Positions 56,532 through 64,000 of a stretch of 64,000 bases of DNA are shown here, piece by piece. This stretch comes from CAZCBX01 sp964497185 (GTDB taxonomy: Bacteria > Bdellovibrionota_G > JALEGL01 > JAGRMV01), in contig CAZCBX010000007.1 of assembly GCA_964497185.1 (NCBI GenBank), positions 52,068 to 116,067 of the forward strand, read 5' to 3'. Below the pieces are notes generated by a model, which was not told the origin of the DNA, did no database searches, and saw only the letters and a program-made list of their open reading frames with translations. Position 1 is the first letter of the stretch, and each line of letters begins with the position of its first letter. Made by a program: the position numbers and the translations under genes.

Positions 56532-56616
56532 TTAATTCAGGGGCACGAGGCTTAATCACAATACGGCTTGTAGGAGTTAGGCGTCGTGTCCTTGCTTTTC
56601 TGAACCCCTGAATTAA
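56532..56616. repeat. Long intergenic inverted repeat D
   Basis: TTAATTCAGGGG (56532-56543) pairs exactly with 56605-56616. Further in, CACGA/TCGTG and GCTTAA/TTAGGC also pair, so the whole 85-nt segment can form a long hairpin. The arm start AATTC-GGGG resembles the inverted repeats of the RAYT transposon at 60.5-61.2 kb. Confidence 0.7.
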
Positions 56617-56672
56617 TCTCTTCAAGTAAAATAAACTTTGGGTTCAAACCTATGATTGCTATAGTCTTGTTT

Positions 56673-57659
56673 ATGAAAAAACAAAAAGCATTTATATACT
56701 TGGGCTTACTATTATCAACCTTCATTTTTATTCACTGTTCGAGCAGCACAACAGCGAATGAACAAGAAGACACGACCCAGCAGCCCCCTGCTGCCTTGTG
56801 CAATGGCGTATACGTATCCAATACCAACTCGTTGGCGATTTTTGCAACCGACAGCCAAGGCAACATTGCACCCGAAGCCTCTTTTGAAAGTGATCCTTCG
56901 TTGGATGGCGTTCGAGGTCTCACATGCAGCGGCGGTGAGATTTTCGTCACAGATAGTACAGAAAATACTATTTACGTATATGACGCTGATGAAACCGGCA
57001 CAGCAACACCCAAAAGAACGCTATCTGGAATCAACACCAATCTAGAAAATCCCAGAGGGATTCTTGTCGTAGCTGATGAGCTTTTTGTAACCAGTAGCGA
57101 TCTTATGGGAACTGGAATGATTCATGTATTTGATATCAATGACGACGGCAATGTCGCGCCTAAGCGTACGCTCTCAGGTACCAACACCAATCTATTTATT
57201 CCCAACTTCCTAGCGCACTTTGATGGTGAGCTTTTTGTCTCAGAGACCCAAGGCAATTCTATTTTAGTCTTTGATACAATCAATCAAGGCAACGTTGCGC
57301 CCAAACGTCAAATTGATGGCATGTTAACCGCGATACAAACACCGCGTGGAATCGCCGTCGACGGAACCAACATCTATTTGGCAGATAACAGTGAAATTCA
57401 TATCTATGACATCGATGACAATGGAGGCGGCATTTTACCCAATGATACCATTAGTGGCGCAAGCACAATGTTGGACATGCTTGGAGGCTTGTCTGTCTAC
57501 AACAACGAAATATACGTTGCCAACGAAGGAGACGACCAAGGTATATTGGTTTTTTCCACAACGGACACCGGAGATGTGGCCCCCACCCGAGTGATTACAG
57601 GAAGCAATACGCAACTGGACGGCGAAGGTTTGGATGTCTTTGTAACCAATGAGCAATAA
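56673..57659 (+). CDS. Beta-propeller-like lipoprotein
   Basis: 328 residues from ATG 56673, where a normal signal (FIYLGLLLSTFIFIHC) begins; an ATG 7 codons upstream is possible. The lipobox is FIHC-SS (His before Cys). Six or seven repeats of about 45 residues have the form LFVSxTxxNxIxVFDxxxxGNVAPKRTLSGxNTNL, typical of a six- or seven-bladed propeller. Part of a tandem pair with the next lipoprotein gene. Function unknown. Confidence 0.8.
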   Translation: MKKQKAFIYLGLLLSTFIFIHCSSSTTANEQEDTTQQPPAALCNGVYVSNTNSLAIFATDSQGNIAPEASFESDPSLDGVRGLTCSGGEIFVTDSTENTIYVYDADETGTATPKRTLSGINTNLENPRGILVVADELFVTSSDLMGTGMIHVFDINDDGNVAPKRTLSGTNTNLFIPNFLAHFDGELFVSETQGNSILVFDTINQGNVAPKRQIDGMLTAIQTPRGIAVDGTNIYLADNSEIHIYDIDDNGGGILPNDTISGASTMLDMLGGLSVYNNEIYVANEGDDQGILVFSTTDTGDVAPTRVITGSNTQLDGEGLDVFVTNEQ

Positions 57660-57754
57660 CCACTGGCCTAGAGAGATGAATGCATTAAGAGTGCTCAGAA
57701 CCCCGATTTTCAATGGATCAAGCCAAGAGTTGGATTTTGCTCTATAATAGTCCT

Positions 57755-58954
57755 ATGATCAAAGAGCACAAAAAACATATTGGTATGATAGCACTGGTAC
57801 TAACCACTTTTGTTTCCATTCTTTTAGGTTGTAACGACTCTTCTCAAACGACCAGTGATCCAACGACCAATGATCCAACACTGTCTGCACTCTCATTGAG
57901 CAACGTTGAATTGACCCAAGGTGTGGAAACAATGACACTGACTTGGGAGAACCCCACAGCGTCTCATTTTTCATCGGTTACGGTTGTACGTGGCACGGAT
58001 GACTTTCCTGAAACCATGGAAGATGGAACAATGGTTTGTGAAGGCCAGATTGAAATCTGTGAAGATGAGGAAGCGCTGGCTTCTTTGCGCACTGTTTATT
58101 ATTCACTTTTTATCACCAATACCAACGGTGAGGTAAAACTAGATAGCACTGAATCCGGTTATGCATTGGGCATTGTTAGCAGTAAATCAGGACTGACCAA
58201 TCATGCGCAGGCAGCCACTTTTTATCAAAACACTTTGTATTTTGCATATGAGGGCAACCTCTACCGCATACCTTACGATGAAAACACCATGAGTTTGGCC
58301 GCAGAAGAGACATTGGCCACCCGATCGTACAACATCATCGACCTAGACCCAGTCTCGGAAACTGTTTGGCGCTTGGGCGACCAGTCCAATGGCAGTGTTC
58401 GATCGGTGACCTTTAATGACAATACAATGACAAGTGTTTCATCAGAATCAGTGGAAGCGGTAGCACTAGGGACATCCATGTTTGGCATCGTGGCTGGTGG
58501 TGGAAATGTTTATGCAGTGGATGGTGAAGCGGGGTCTGGAAATGACGGTGGCGAGTTTTTACAGTACGGCAGCGAATACAATATTTTGTATCCAACAGGC
58601 AACCATGAGTATCGCGGCGTCGATTATTATGATGAAAAAGTGTACATCGGCAATAGCTTTGCAGGATCAACGAGTATTTATGTTTTTGACAATACGCTTG
58701 ATAGTTTTTCTGAAATCGCTCAAACAGCACTCTCTGACAACGCAGTGGTGCCCCGCAAAGTAGAGATCGATGATAGCTTCTTATATGTCATCGGCCAACA
58801 TACCAATGGCCCACTTCTGGTTCTTGAGCATGACGGCACGCTGGTCAACACCATTGAGATTCCAGGCACCACCATGGAAATGGCAACAAATGACAATGGC
58901 ATCGTTTTTGTCTTCACAACAGACAATAAAGTCCATGTGGTAAGAGTGCAATAA
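57755..58954 (+). CDS. Lipoprotein, propeller-like
   Basis: 399 residues from ATG 57755. The lipobox is canonical (ILLGC-ND). A fibronectin type III-like segment (about 45-140: NVELTQGVETMTLTWENPTASHFS) is followed by repeats such as YYDEKVYIGNSFAGSTSIYVFDNTL and DSFLYVIGQHTNGPLLVLEHDG, again propeller-like. It follows the previous lipoprotein by 95 bp. A terminator-like inverted repeat lies 110 bp downstream. Confidence 0.75.
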   Translation: MIKEHKKHIGMIALVLTTFVSILLGCNDSSQTTSDPTTNDPTLSALSLSNVELTQGVETMTLTWENPTASHFSSVTVVRGTDDFPETMEDGTMVCEGQIEICEDEEALASLRTVYYSLFITNTNGEVKLDSTESGYALGIVSSKSGLTNHAQAATFYQNTLYFAYEGNLYRIPYDENTMSLAAEETLATRSYNIIDLDPVSETVWRLGDQSNGSVRSVTFNDNTMTSVSSESVEAVALGTSMFGIVAGGGNVYAVDGEAGSGNDGGEFLQYGSEYNILYPTGNHEYRGVDYYDEKVYIGNSFAGSTSIYVFDNTLDSFSEIAQTALSDNAVVPRKVEIDDSFLYVIGQHTNGPLLVLEHDGTLVNTIEIPGTTMEMATNDNGIVFVFTTDNKVHVVRVQ

Positions 58955-59064
58955 CGCCAACTTACGCCTCGGGTATCGCGCCACAGAATTGAGGAATTTA
59001 ATTTAAGGTCAGGTAGCCCCGGAATTTATTCCGTAAACGCACAGAAAATCATCCTAATAATAAG

Positions 59065-59131
59065 TCCGGGGCGATGTACCTAGACCCTAACGCAGCATAT
59101 TAAGGTTAAGGTACATCGCCCCAGATTTTTT
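59065..59131 (+). terminator. Inverted repeat E with T-run, REP-like arms
   Basis: GGGGCGATGTACCT (59068-59081) pairs exactly with 59109-59122; arms extend to TC/GA with one mismatch. Six T follow on the plus strand. The arm TCCGGGG-CG resembles the REP arms flanking the transposase. Confidence 0.65.
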
Positions 59132-59177
59132 CGATTGTGATATCGGTGCCGAGTCTCACAGGCTCAAATGCCAAAAT

Positions 59178-59459
59178 TTAGGATGTGAGCTTTTGGAAAA
59201 GCAAAAAAGCAACAGAGTAAATCAATCCCCCTACGCATAGAATGAGAAACTCGAATGGCCATAAGTTGTGAGATGTGGGGTCAATCATCCAGGAGACGCC
59301 AACGACACCTCCCCAAATTAGCATCAGTGCTAAAGGCAAAAGAGCCCACATACGCTTTTTCTTTTTATTTCGTAAAATCCTGAACAACAGGATTTGAAGA
59401 GTGAAAAACAGTACAATCGAGATGACTGCGAGACTCATGAGTTTTTCATATGCACTCAT
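59178..59459 (-). CDS. Small membrane protein, unknown
   Basis: 93 residues with three hydrophobic helices and a KKKKR-type basic loop between the first two. Its start overlaps the end of the zincin lipoprotein gene by 4 bp (ATGA), so the two are translationally coupled and probably act together. Confidence 0.65.
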   Translation of the reverse strand: MSAYEKLMSLAVISIVLFFTLQILLFRILRNKKKKRMWALLPLALMLIWGGVVGVSWMIDPTSHNLWPFEFLILCVGGLIYSVAFLLFQKLTS

Positions 59460-60403
59460 AAGGTCACCTCCATTTTACTTAAATCTTTTGTGAATGTTTG
59501 AAAGTCAGTTTTCCAAGCTCGTGCAAGGTTTTGCAATTTATCGAAGTTGTGACCGTCAACAAATTGGTTTTTAGAAACGTAAATCCATGCGCTTTTGAAC
59601 AATTTAGATTCTTTTGAAAATACAGGCACCAAAGGTTTGTTATTGGAGTTTGTAAGTTCGTTTATATCCAAAAATACAGGTGTTGCTTTTATTTCTATAG
59701 GGTTGCTTATATGTTGGGGGCGTTGGTCTTGAATGTTCAGAGGGCTTTCATTCATATTGCGTGGATTGAAAAGTAACATGGTGGGTTCTAGGTTTGCCTT
59801 TTCCATTAGGCCCATCATGTAAAGAGTTAGATCACTGTATTGTAAGTGGTCGTTTGGCGTCGCTGTGTAAGAATCTTTTTCAGGGTTATATATCCAGTTG
59901 TTTCCGCCTAAAGGCGATGCGCCGGTGTGAGCAAAAAAACTCCAGTGCTTACTAGCGTCAGTTAGAATGTACTTTTCTTTTGAATTAGAGACTGCTTGAA
60001 GGTCGATTCCCCAGGCATGTCCAATCTCGTGGGCTAGAATGGCTGAATTTGATCTTGGGCCTAATGTTTGATCATTTGAAACCCAGTCCGGCCCCATCCA
60101 GACAATTCCAATAAGCTTTTTTATTTTTATATTTTTCAATTCAAGGTAGCTGGTGTGGGTTTCGCTGTGTTTCGTTGGAATAAAAAAAGAATGGCCAGGA
60201 CCTAGGCTGGGTGAACCCCATAGAACTAAAAAATCAAATTCATCGCTGTTGTTTAAGTAGAATGTGTCAACGGTTTGTTCAATGTTATCCAGGCTCATGT
60301 AAGAACCATTGACTTCGTAAACATCAAGTGCGCTTGGGCTGCAATTTGCAAAATGAATTGTTGAAATTGCAATGAAAAGCAATGGCTTAAGGTTTAATCG
60401 CAT
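59456..60403 (-). CDS. Zincin-like metalloprotease lipoprotein
   Basis: 315 residues. The signal ends HFANC-SP (Asn before Cys21). Residues 125-132 are HEIGHAWG, the zincin zinc-binding motif with Gly as in metzincins, but a third ligand is not obvious. FFIPTKHSETH and LGGNNWIY flank it. It could be a metalloprotease or a zincin-fold sensor. It is the first gene of a pair with the 93-residue membrane protein. Confidence 0.7.
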   Translation of the reverse strand: MRLNLKPLLFIAISTIHFANCSPSALDVYEVNGSYMSLDNIEQTVDTFYLNNSDEFDFLVLWGSPSLGPGHSFFIPTKHSETHTSYLELKNIKIKKLIGIVWMGPDWVSNDQTLGPRSNSAILAHEIGHAWGIDLQAVSNSKEKYILTDASKHWSFFAHTGASPLGGNNWIYNPEKDSYTATPNDHLQYSDLTLYMMGLMEKANLEPTMLLFNPRNMNESPLNIQDQRPQHISNPIEIKATPVFLDINELTNSNNKPLVPVFSKESKLFKSAWIYVSKNQFVDGHNFDKLQNLARAWKTDFQTFTKDLSKMEVTL

Positions 60404-60470
60404 GATTTTTTCCCGAGGTTATATGTCTTGAAAAAGTCTTTTTCGCTAGGACCTGACAGGCTTATAAAGT

Positions 60471-60499
60471 AATTCCGGGGGCGTGTGCCGTAATCGAAA
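60471..60499. repeat. Left REP-like inverted repeat
   Basis: 29 bp, directly after the transposase stop codon. It matches the right copy with one difference. Confidence 0.9.
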
Positions 60500-61168
60500 C
60501 TATGAAACATCCTTTTTGGGACCTCTTTTGAGCGGTTTCAGTATCCTAGCTGTTAATACCTCTAATTTATCAATAAAGGAATCATCGCCCATTGGTCTAC
60601 CAGTACGTGTTTTTTCCTCGATAAAGCTTATTTCATCATCTTGTGCATTGACGCCTTCCTCTACAAAATCTTTCCATTGTTTCGGTGTAAAATCAAAGTA
60701 GCTTTCCTTGATAACTAAATCTTTTGCCTGCCCCAAATGAAACATCGCACTACTATATGGATATTGACTAAAATCTTCGACCATTTTGGCCTTAACAGGG
60801 TTAAGTTCAATATAACGAGCAGTCCTGGCAGCATAAATTTCATTCATTGGACATGAAAAATACCTTCCTTGCCATAGGTAACCTCTCCATCCATACCTAA
60901 AATTGATCATTCGAGTATAGGATCTTTGCGTATCCTCCATCATTTGCGTCATAGAATGTTCATCCGACGGAATGGCAATAATATGTACATGATTGGTCAT
61001 CAGGCAATAACTGATAATTCGAACTTCATAGATCTTTGAGAATAGACCAAGCATCTCTAAAAAATACTGATAATCGGTCTCTTCAAAGAAAACAGCCTGA
61101 CGACGATTGCCTCGATTAACGATATGATGCGGTAATCCTGGTATTACAACTCTTGATATTTTTGCCAT
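60500..61168 (-). CDS. REP-associated tyrosine transposase (RAYT, Y1 HUH)
   Basis: 222 residues from the ATG at 61168. The family opening RVVIPGLPHHIVNRGNRRQ (about 6-24) is followed by the HUH motif HVH at 60-62, and the catalytic Tyr119 lies in YIELNPVKAKMV. RAYTs act on REP sequences that flank them, and here both flanks are 29-bp REP-like inverted repeats. Codon and base use is AT-leaning compared with the genes to the left. Confidence 0.93.
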   Translation of the reverse strand: MAKISRVVIPGLPHHIVNRGNRRQAVFFEETDYQYFLEMLGLFSKIYEVRIISYCLMTNHVHIIAIPSDEHSMTQMMEDTQRSYTRMINFRYGWRGYLWQGRYFSCPMNEIYAARTARYIELNPVKAKMVEDFSQYPYSSAMFHLGQAKDLVIKESYFDFTPKQWKDFVEEGVNAQDDEISFIEEKTRTGRPMGDDSFIDKLEVLTARILKPLKRGPKKDVS

Positions 61169-61201
61169 ACCAAACACAAAGCAACTTTAATGCCAAAATA
61201 A

Positions 61202-61230
61202 TTTCGATTACGGCACACGCACCCGGAATT
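61202..61230. repeat. Right REP-like inverted repeat
   Basis: Complement of the left repeat with one mismatch. Its outer end supplies the last base of the TGA stop of the nucleotidyltransferase gene. Confidence 0.9.
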
Positions 61231-62375
61231 CAAAATAGAACCGGATATTTTGGAGAAAATGCTTGATTTATGATGCTAACAGATTCAATTTTATGAAGAA
61301 AATATTTCTTGATATGATTTCCTCTAGTCAAGTCCCAACCGATAAAATATTCAAATCCACGATTATCAACTTTACGCACATGATATTTAATTTCATATGG
61401 TTCAACATCTCTATCTTTTAGAGAATAGCGTAGCCGAATTAGTTTTCTTGCTTTGCCAGCCTCTATTATTGTTTCCCGAATTTCGGGGGAGACCCTTCCA
61501 AAAGACTCAAAAGGAACATACTGTAATACATTTTCAGGACTTGAAAAAAGAAGGTTAATAAAATCTTTGAAAGCCTGTATTGCATTCACAGCAAACATTA
61601 TAGAAATTTTTGGACAAGATATAGATTTATCCCAGTGGCTTTCTACTACTTGAAATTTTTTATTCTCCAACAAATCTTCTTTTGCAGTTGCAGGTATACC
61701 TTTAAATATCGTTTTTTGAGTAAATGCTTTTAATACGTTTGATTTACTGTATGTAACACTATCCCCTTGTATGATAGCAACAACATCATACAAATCGCGC
61801 GATCTTGTCCGCTGTATCCAACTTCTTAACTTTTCCGCTAAGATTTCTTCCAAGCTATAACAGAATATTGTTGCTTCACATTCATGTTGATCAGAGTAGG
61901 GGTGTCGTATTTGATGCTGCTGTACAGGTAACACTATTTTTTCAAACTCAGAAATATCCAATTTTATTCTAAAAGTTATATTCTGATCACCTGCAAGTCC
62001 TTTAAAATATATTCTACCATCCATCGCTCTTAACGAATCATGAGGGGTCTCTTTTTCTTCAACTCTTAGTCTTGAGTCATCAAATACAATCCCTGATTGT
62101 TGACTGATTCGACTACAAATTGAAGAAAATCTCTTTTGAAAAAACTCAGTTGTATCTAAACGAGTAGCAGTAAAATCTAAATCATCAGAAAATCTTGTTT
62201 CTGGAAAATAAACCTTTCTTAAACAATTACCGCCTTTCAAAATCAGTGTTCTTGAAAAATGAAAATCTTGATATATCCCCCATAAGATCCACCCCATAAC
62301 ATAATCTTTTTCAATTTGCGAAATAGGAACATCTTGATCACACGCTAGTTGTTTAATTTCTTGTTTTGTGATCAC
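61230..62375 (-). CDS. AbiEii-type nucleotidyltransferase with WYL-like domain
   Basis: 381 residues starting at GTG. The N-terminal domain (about 1-205) is an AbiEii/AbiGii toxin-type nucleotidyltransferase: LKGGNCLRKVYFPETRFSDDLDF holds the GGN...DDLD motif (48-68), and EEILAEKLRSW and RSRDLYDV (191-198) follow in the standard order. A helical linker leads to a WYL-like beta-rich domain (about 298-372): IRLRYSLKDRDVEPYEIK, FEYFIGWDL, KKYFLHKIESVSI. WYL domains bind nucleic acid or nucleotide ligands in defence regulators. AT-rich. Second gene of a two-gene unit, 10 bp after the membrane partner. Confidence 0.85.
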   Translation of the reverse strand: MITKQEIKQLACDQDVPISQIEKDYVMGWILWGIYQDFHFSRTLILKGGNCLRKVYFPETRFSDDLDFTATRLDTTEFFQKRFSSICSRISQQSGIVFDDSRLRVEEKETPHDSLRAMDGRIYFKGLAGDQNITFRIKLDISEFEKIVLPVQQHQIRHPYSDQHECEATIFCYSLEEILAEKLRSWIQRTRSRDLYDVVAIIQGDSVTYSKSNVLKAFTQKTIFKGIPATAKEDLLENKKFQVVESHWDKSISCPKISIMFAVNAIQAFKDFINLLFSSPENVLQYVPFESFGRVSPEIRETIIEAGKARKLIRLRYSLKDRDVEPYEIKYHVRKVDNRGFEYFIGWDLTRGNHIKKYFLHKIESVSIINQAFSPKYPVLF

Positions 62376-62385
62376 GTGAAACTTA

Positions 62386-63099
62386 TTACCAGAGCTTATT
62401 ATCTGATAATCTATTGTTGACTAAGTAATGCAAAAAACTTTGTCCCCTAACTGTAATATTATACCCCTTTTCCTCTTCTGAAAATCTTATTAAAAGCATT
62501 GATTTAAGATAATTTACCCACTCTTGAAATGAATACTTCGAATATAAATTTGGATATTTTATACGTGCTTCATCATAAACCTTACTACACTCTTCCTCAC
62601 TAAGAAATCCATTCATATTCATTTTTCTTAATAATCTTATCTGGCTTCCAAAAATAACATTATAGATGTCTGACATTAATAAATTCACCTTTGAGCGAGC
62701 AAGATATCTTGTCAAAACAGGAATTGCTTCTAATGATTCATATAAAGAATACTCTTTAAGATCATCTTCAATTTCATTCTCAACCTCAATTATCATTGGA
62801 TCTTCAAGCTTTCCCAACAAGATACGAGCCGAAGATACAGGGTCTGCAACTGAGTTGTTATCTTTATTAAGTTTTATTAGTTCACCCTCTTGAGCGGAAG
62901 TTTTATCTTTAATCAGACCCCTAACAGGTAACTGTTCATTTTTTTGACTTATAGGATCAATATCGACATCACCTGACGAACTTACCCTCTTAACACGATC
63001 AATCATTGCTCCAATATTTTTTTTGAATAGCTTAGTTAATAAGTAAATTAATATTGGCCACTGGATAATTCTAAGGACATTAAGTATAAATTCTTTCAT
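62386..63099 (-). CDS. Membrane-anchored partner of the AbiEii-type gene, unknown
   Basis: 237 residues. One N-terminal hydrophobic helix (IIQWPILIYLLTKLF) is followed by a charged linker, a helical region near 100-180, and a C-terminal region resembling a winged helix (EEEKGYNITVRGQSFLHYL). It could be the regulatory partner or antitoxin, though it does not look like AbiEi (no obvious N-terminal wHTH). AT-rich, tightly coupled to the nucleotidyltransferase gene. Confidence 0.7.
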   Translation of the reverse strand: MKEFILNVLRIIQWPILIYLLTKLFKKNIGAMIDRVKRVSSSGDVDIDPISQKNEQLPVRGLIKDKTSAQEGELIKLNKDNNSVADPVSSARILLGKLEDPMIIEVENEIEDDLKEYSLYESLEAIPVLTRYLARSKVNLLMSDIYNVIFGSQIRLLRKMNMNGFLSEEECSKVYDEARIKYPNLYSKYSFQEWVNYLKSMLLIRFSEEEKGYNITVRGQSFLHYLVNNRLSDNKLW

Positions 63100-63141
63100 A
63101 GGTATTCATAACAAAAGAAATGTACTTAATTCAACTTTTAT

Positions 63142-63167
63142 CAACATCAAATCTTGATTTGATGTTG
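63142..63167. promoter_or_regulatory. 26-bp palindrome, candidate operator
   Basis: CAACATCAAATC-TT-GATTTGATGTTG, perfect 12-bp arms with a 2-bp spacer. It lies 43 bp before the ATG of the membrane partner on the minus strand, where an operator or promoter would lie. It has no T-run, so a terminator is less likely. Confidence 0.6.
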
Positions 63168-63239
63168 TCCTTTTCCCAATTCTGCAAAGCAGGTGATCTG
63201 AAACGACCATTCGAACAACTCAGTCTTTTTTTGGTGCCA

Positions 63240-63320
63240 GGGATGATGGTTTCCCAGAGGAGAACTCAAGCGGACTGAGCGAAGCGAGGGAGCCATTCGA
63301 CGGCGGGAAGCCATCATCCC
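63240..63320. repeat. Hairpin repeat, copy C
   Basis: GGGATGATGGTTTCCC (63240-63255) pairs with 63305-63320, one wobble. The loop contains TGAGCGAAGCGAGGGAGCC, sharing AGCG-AGCGAGG with copy B at 2.1 kb. Confidence 0.7.
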
Positions 63321-63335
63321 GACCGGACTCCGAAC

Positions 63336-63372
63336 AAAAAAAAGCCCCGTAGATTTCTCTACGAGGCTTTTT
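63336..63372 (-). terminator. rRNA operon terminator
   Basis: AAAAAGCC-CGTAGA with its complement (63339-63353 / 63358-63372, one mismatch), followed on the minus strand by eight T, just downstream of 5S. Confidence 0.85.
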
Positions 63373-63378
63373 AAATTA

Positions 63379-63497
63379 ACTGCGGCAACGTCCTACTCTC
63401 CCACAGAGCTACCCCTGCAGTACCATCGGCTCTGTTGAGCTTAACGGCCGTGTTCGGGATGGGAACGGGTGTGACCTCAACGATATCGCCACCGCAA
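63379..63497 (-). rRNA. rrf: 5S ribosomal RNA
   Basis: The minus strand reads TGCGGTGGCGATATCG at the 5' end, ACCCGTTCCCATCCCGAACA in the middle, and GAGAGTAGGACGTTGCCGCA at the 3' end. These are the standard 5S helices and loops, about 119 nt. It lies about 165 bp downstream of 23S, with no tRNA in the spacer. The exact ends are estimated. Confidence 0.95.
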
Positions 63498-63661
63498 ATT
63501 GTTCACACTGTTGGTCTTGCAACCGGTCGTGCTAAATTTGCCAATGCATATATTTTCTTATCAATTCTTAAGTGCCATAGATGAACACTTGATTTTATTG
63601 TTTTATGAGCGCTTAAGATCTTGGATCGAAATGATATCTCTTGGATATCCTTTCAATTTAA

Positions 63662-64000
<339 letters not shown>

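Larger units (their letters stand above)
60471..61230. mobile_element. RAYT element with 29-bp terminal inverted repeats
   Basis: Left arm AATTCCGGGGGCGTGTGCCG continuing TAATCGAAA (60471-60499). The right arm (61202-61230) is its complement with one mismatch at position 10. One REP-associated transposase gene fills the inside. The left arm begins right after the transposase stop. The right arm ends exactly at the stop codon of the neighbouring nucleotidyltransferase gene. Confidence 0.9.

Noticed and set aside
61230..62375. Classical AbiEi/AbiEii pair
   Set aside because: The partner lacks the AbiEi-type N-terminal wHTH and has a membrane helix instead, and the toxin has a WYL-like extension.

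Overview
The window comes from the chromosome of a Gram-negative bacterium. Outer-membrane proteins (a BamA-like barrel and phospholipase A), a type IV pilin-like protein, many signal-peptidase II lipoproteins and an rRNA operon end all point that way. I cannot fix the lineage from sequence alone. A proteobacterial PepN, an OsmC-YcaO fusion, DUF1554 and beta-propeller lipoproteins and MYXO-CTERM-like C-terminal tails suggest a delta-proteobacterium or Bdellovibrionota-like organism, or a related Pseudomonadota lineage. Acetyl-CoA synthetase, M1 aminopeptidase and several Na+ or solute transporters fit a heterotroph.

Layout. 1-9.6 kb is housekeeping: tyrS (5' end outside the window), ung, a DUF2339 membrane protein, an SDR oxidoreductase divergent from an RluA-type pseudouridine synthase, and pepN with a flavin-reductase-like gene and an unknown gene behind it. 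9.6-13.7 kb holds gamma-carbonic anhydrase, secreted unknowns, a structured-RNA candidate just upstream of a pilin gene, and a secreted protein built of YPNA-type repeats. 13.9-25.5 kb has an SbtA-type bicarbonate transporter, an outer-membrane barrel, stress-type small proteins, a DUF1800/DUF1501 pair, PldA, an alcohol dehydrogenase and the OsmC-YcaO fusion. 25.6-34.1 kb is rich in secreted proteins, including an M43 metalloprotease and a Cys-rich repeat protein with the same GCHS C-terminal tail, plus a cluster of three small secreted proteins. 34.3-45.4 kb carries the bifunctional NAD(P)HX repair enzyme, a glutathionyl-hydroquinone reductase, an exonuclease/GIY-YIG fusion, an AI-2E transporter and acs. 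45.4-60.4 kb is dominated by lipoproteins and unknown secreted proteins, with TspO, YceI, MgtC and OsmC among them, and one gene split by an in-frame stop.

60.4-63.2 kb is an accessory island. A REP-associated (RAYT) transposase is bounded by 29-bp inverted repeats and abuts an AT-rich two-gene cassette: a membrane-anchored protein of unknown family, and an AbiEii-type nucleotidyltransferase with a WYL-like C-terminal domain. A 26-bp perfect palindrome lies upstream of the cassette. The window ends with the rRNA operon on the minus strand (23S 3' end, 5S, terminator).

The best candidate for an undescribed system is this AbiEii-WYL plus membrane-partner cassette. Other points of interest are the shared GCHS C-terminal sorting tails, the frequent lipoboxes with His, Asn or Arg before the Cys, the RNA element before the pilin gene, and families of intergenic hairpins with related cores or arms.
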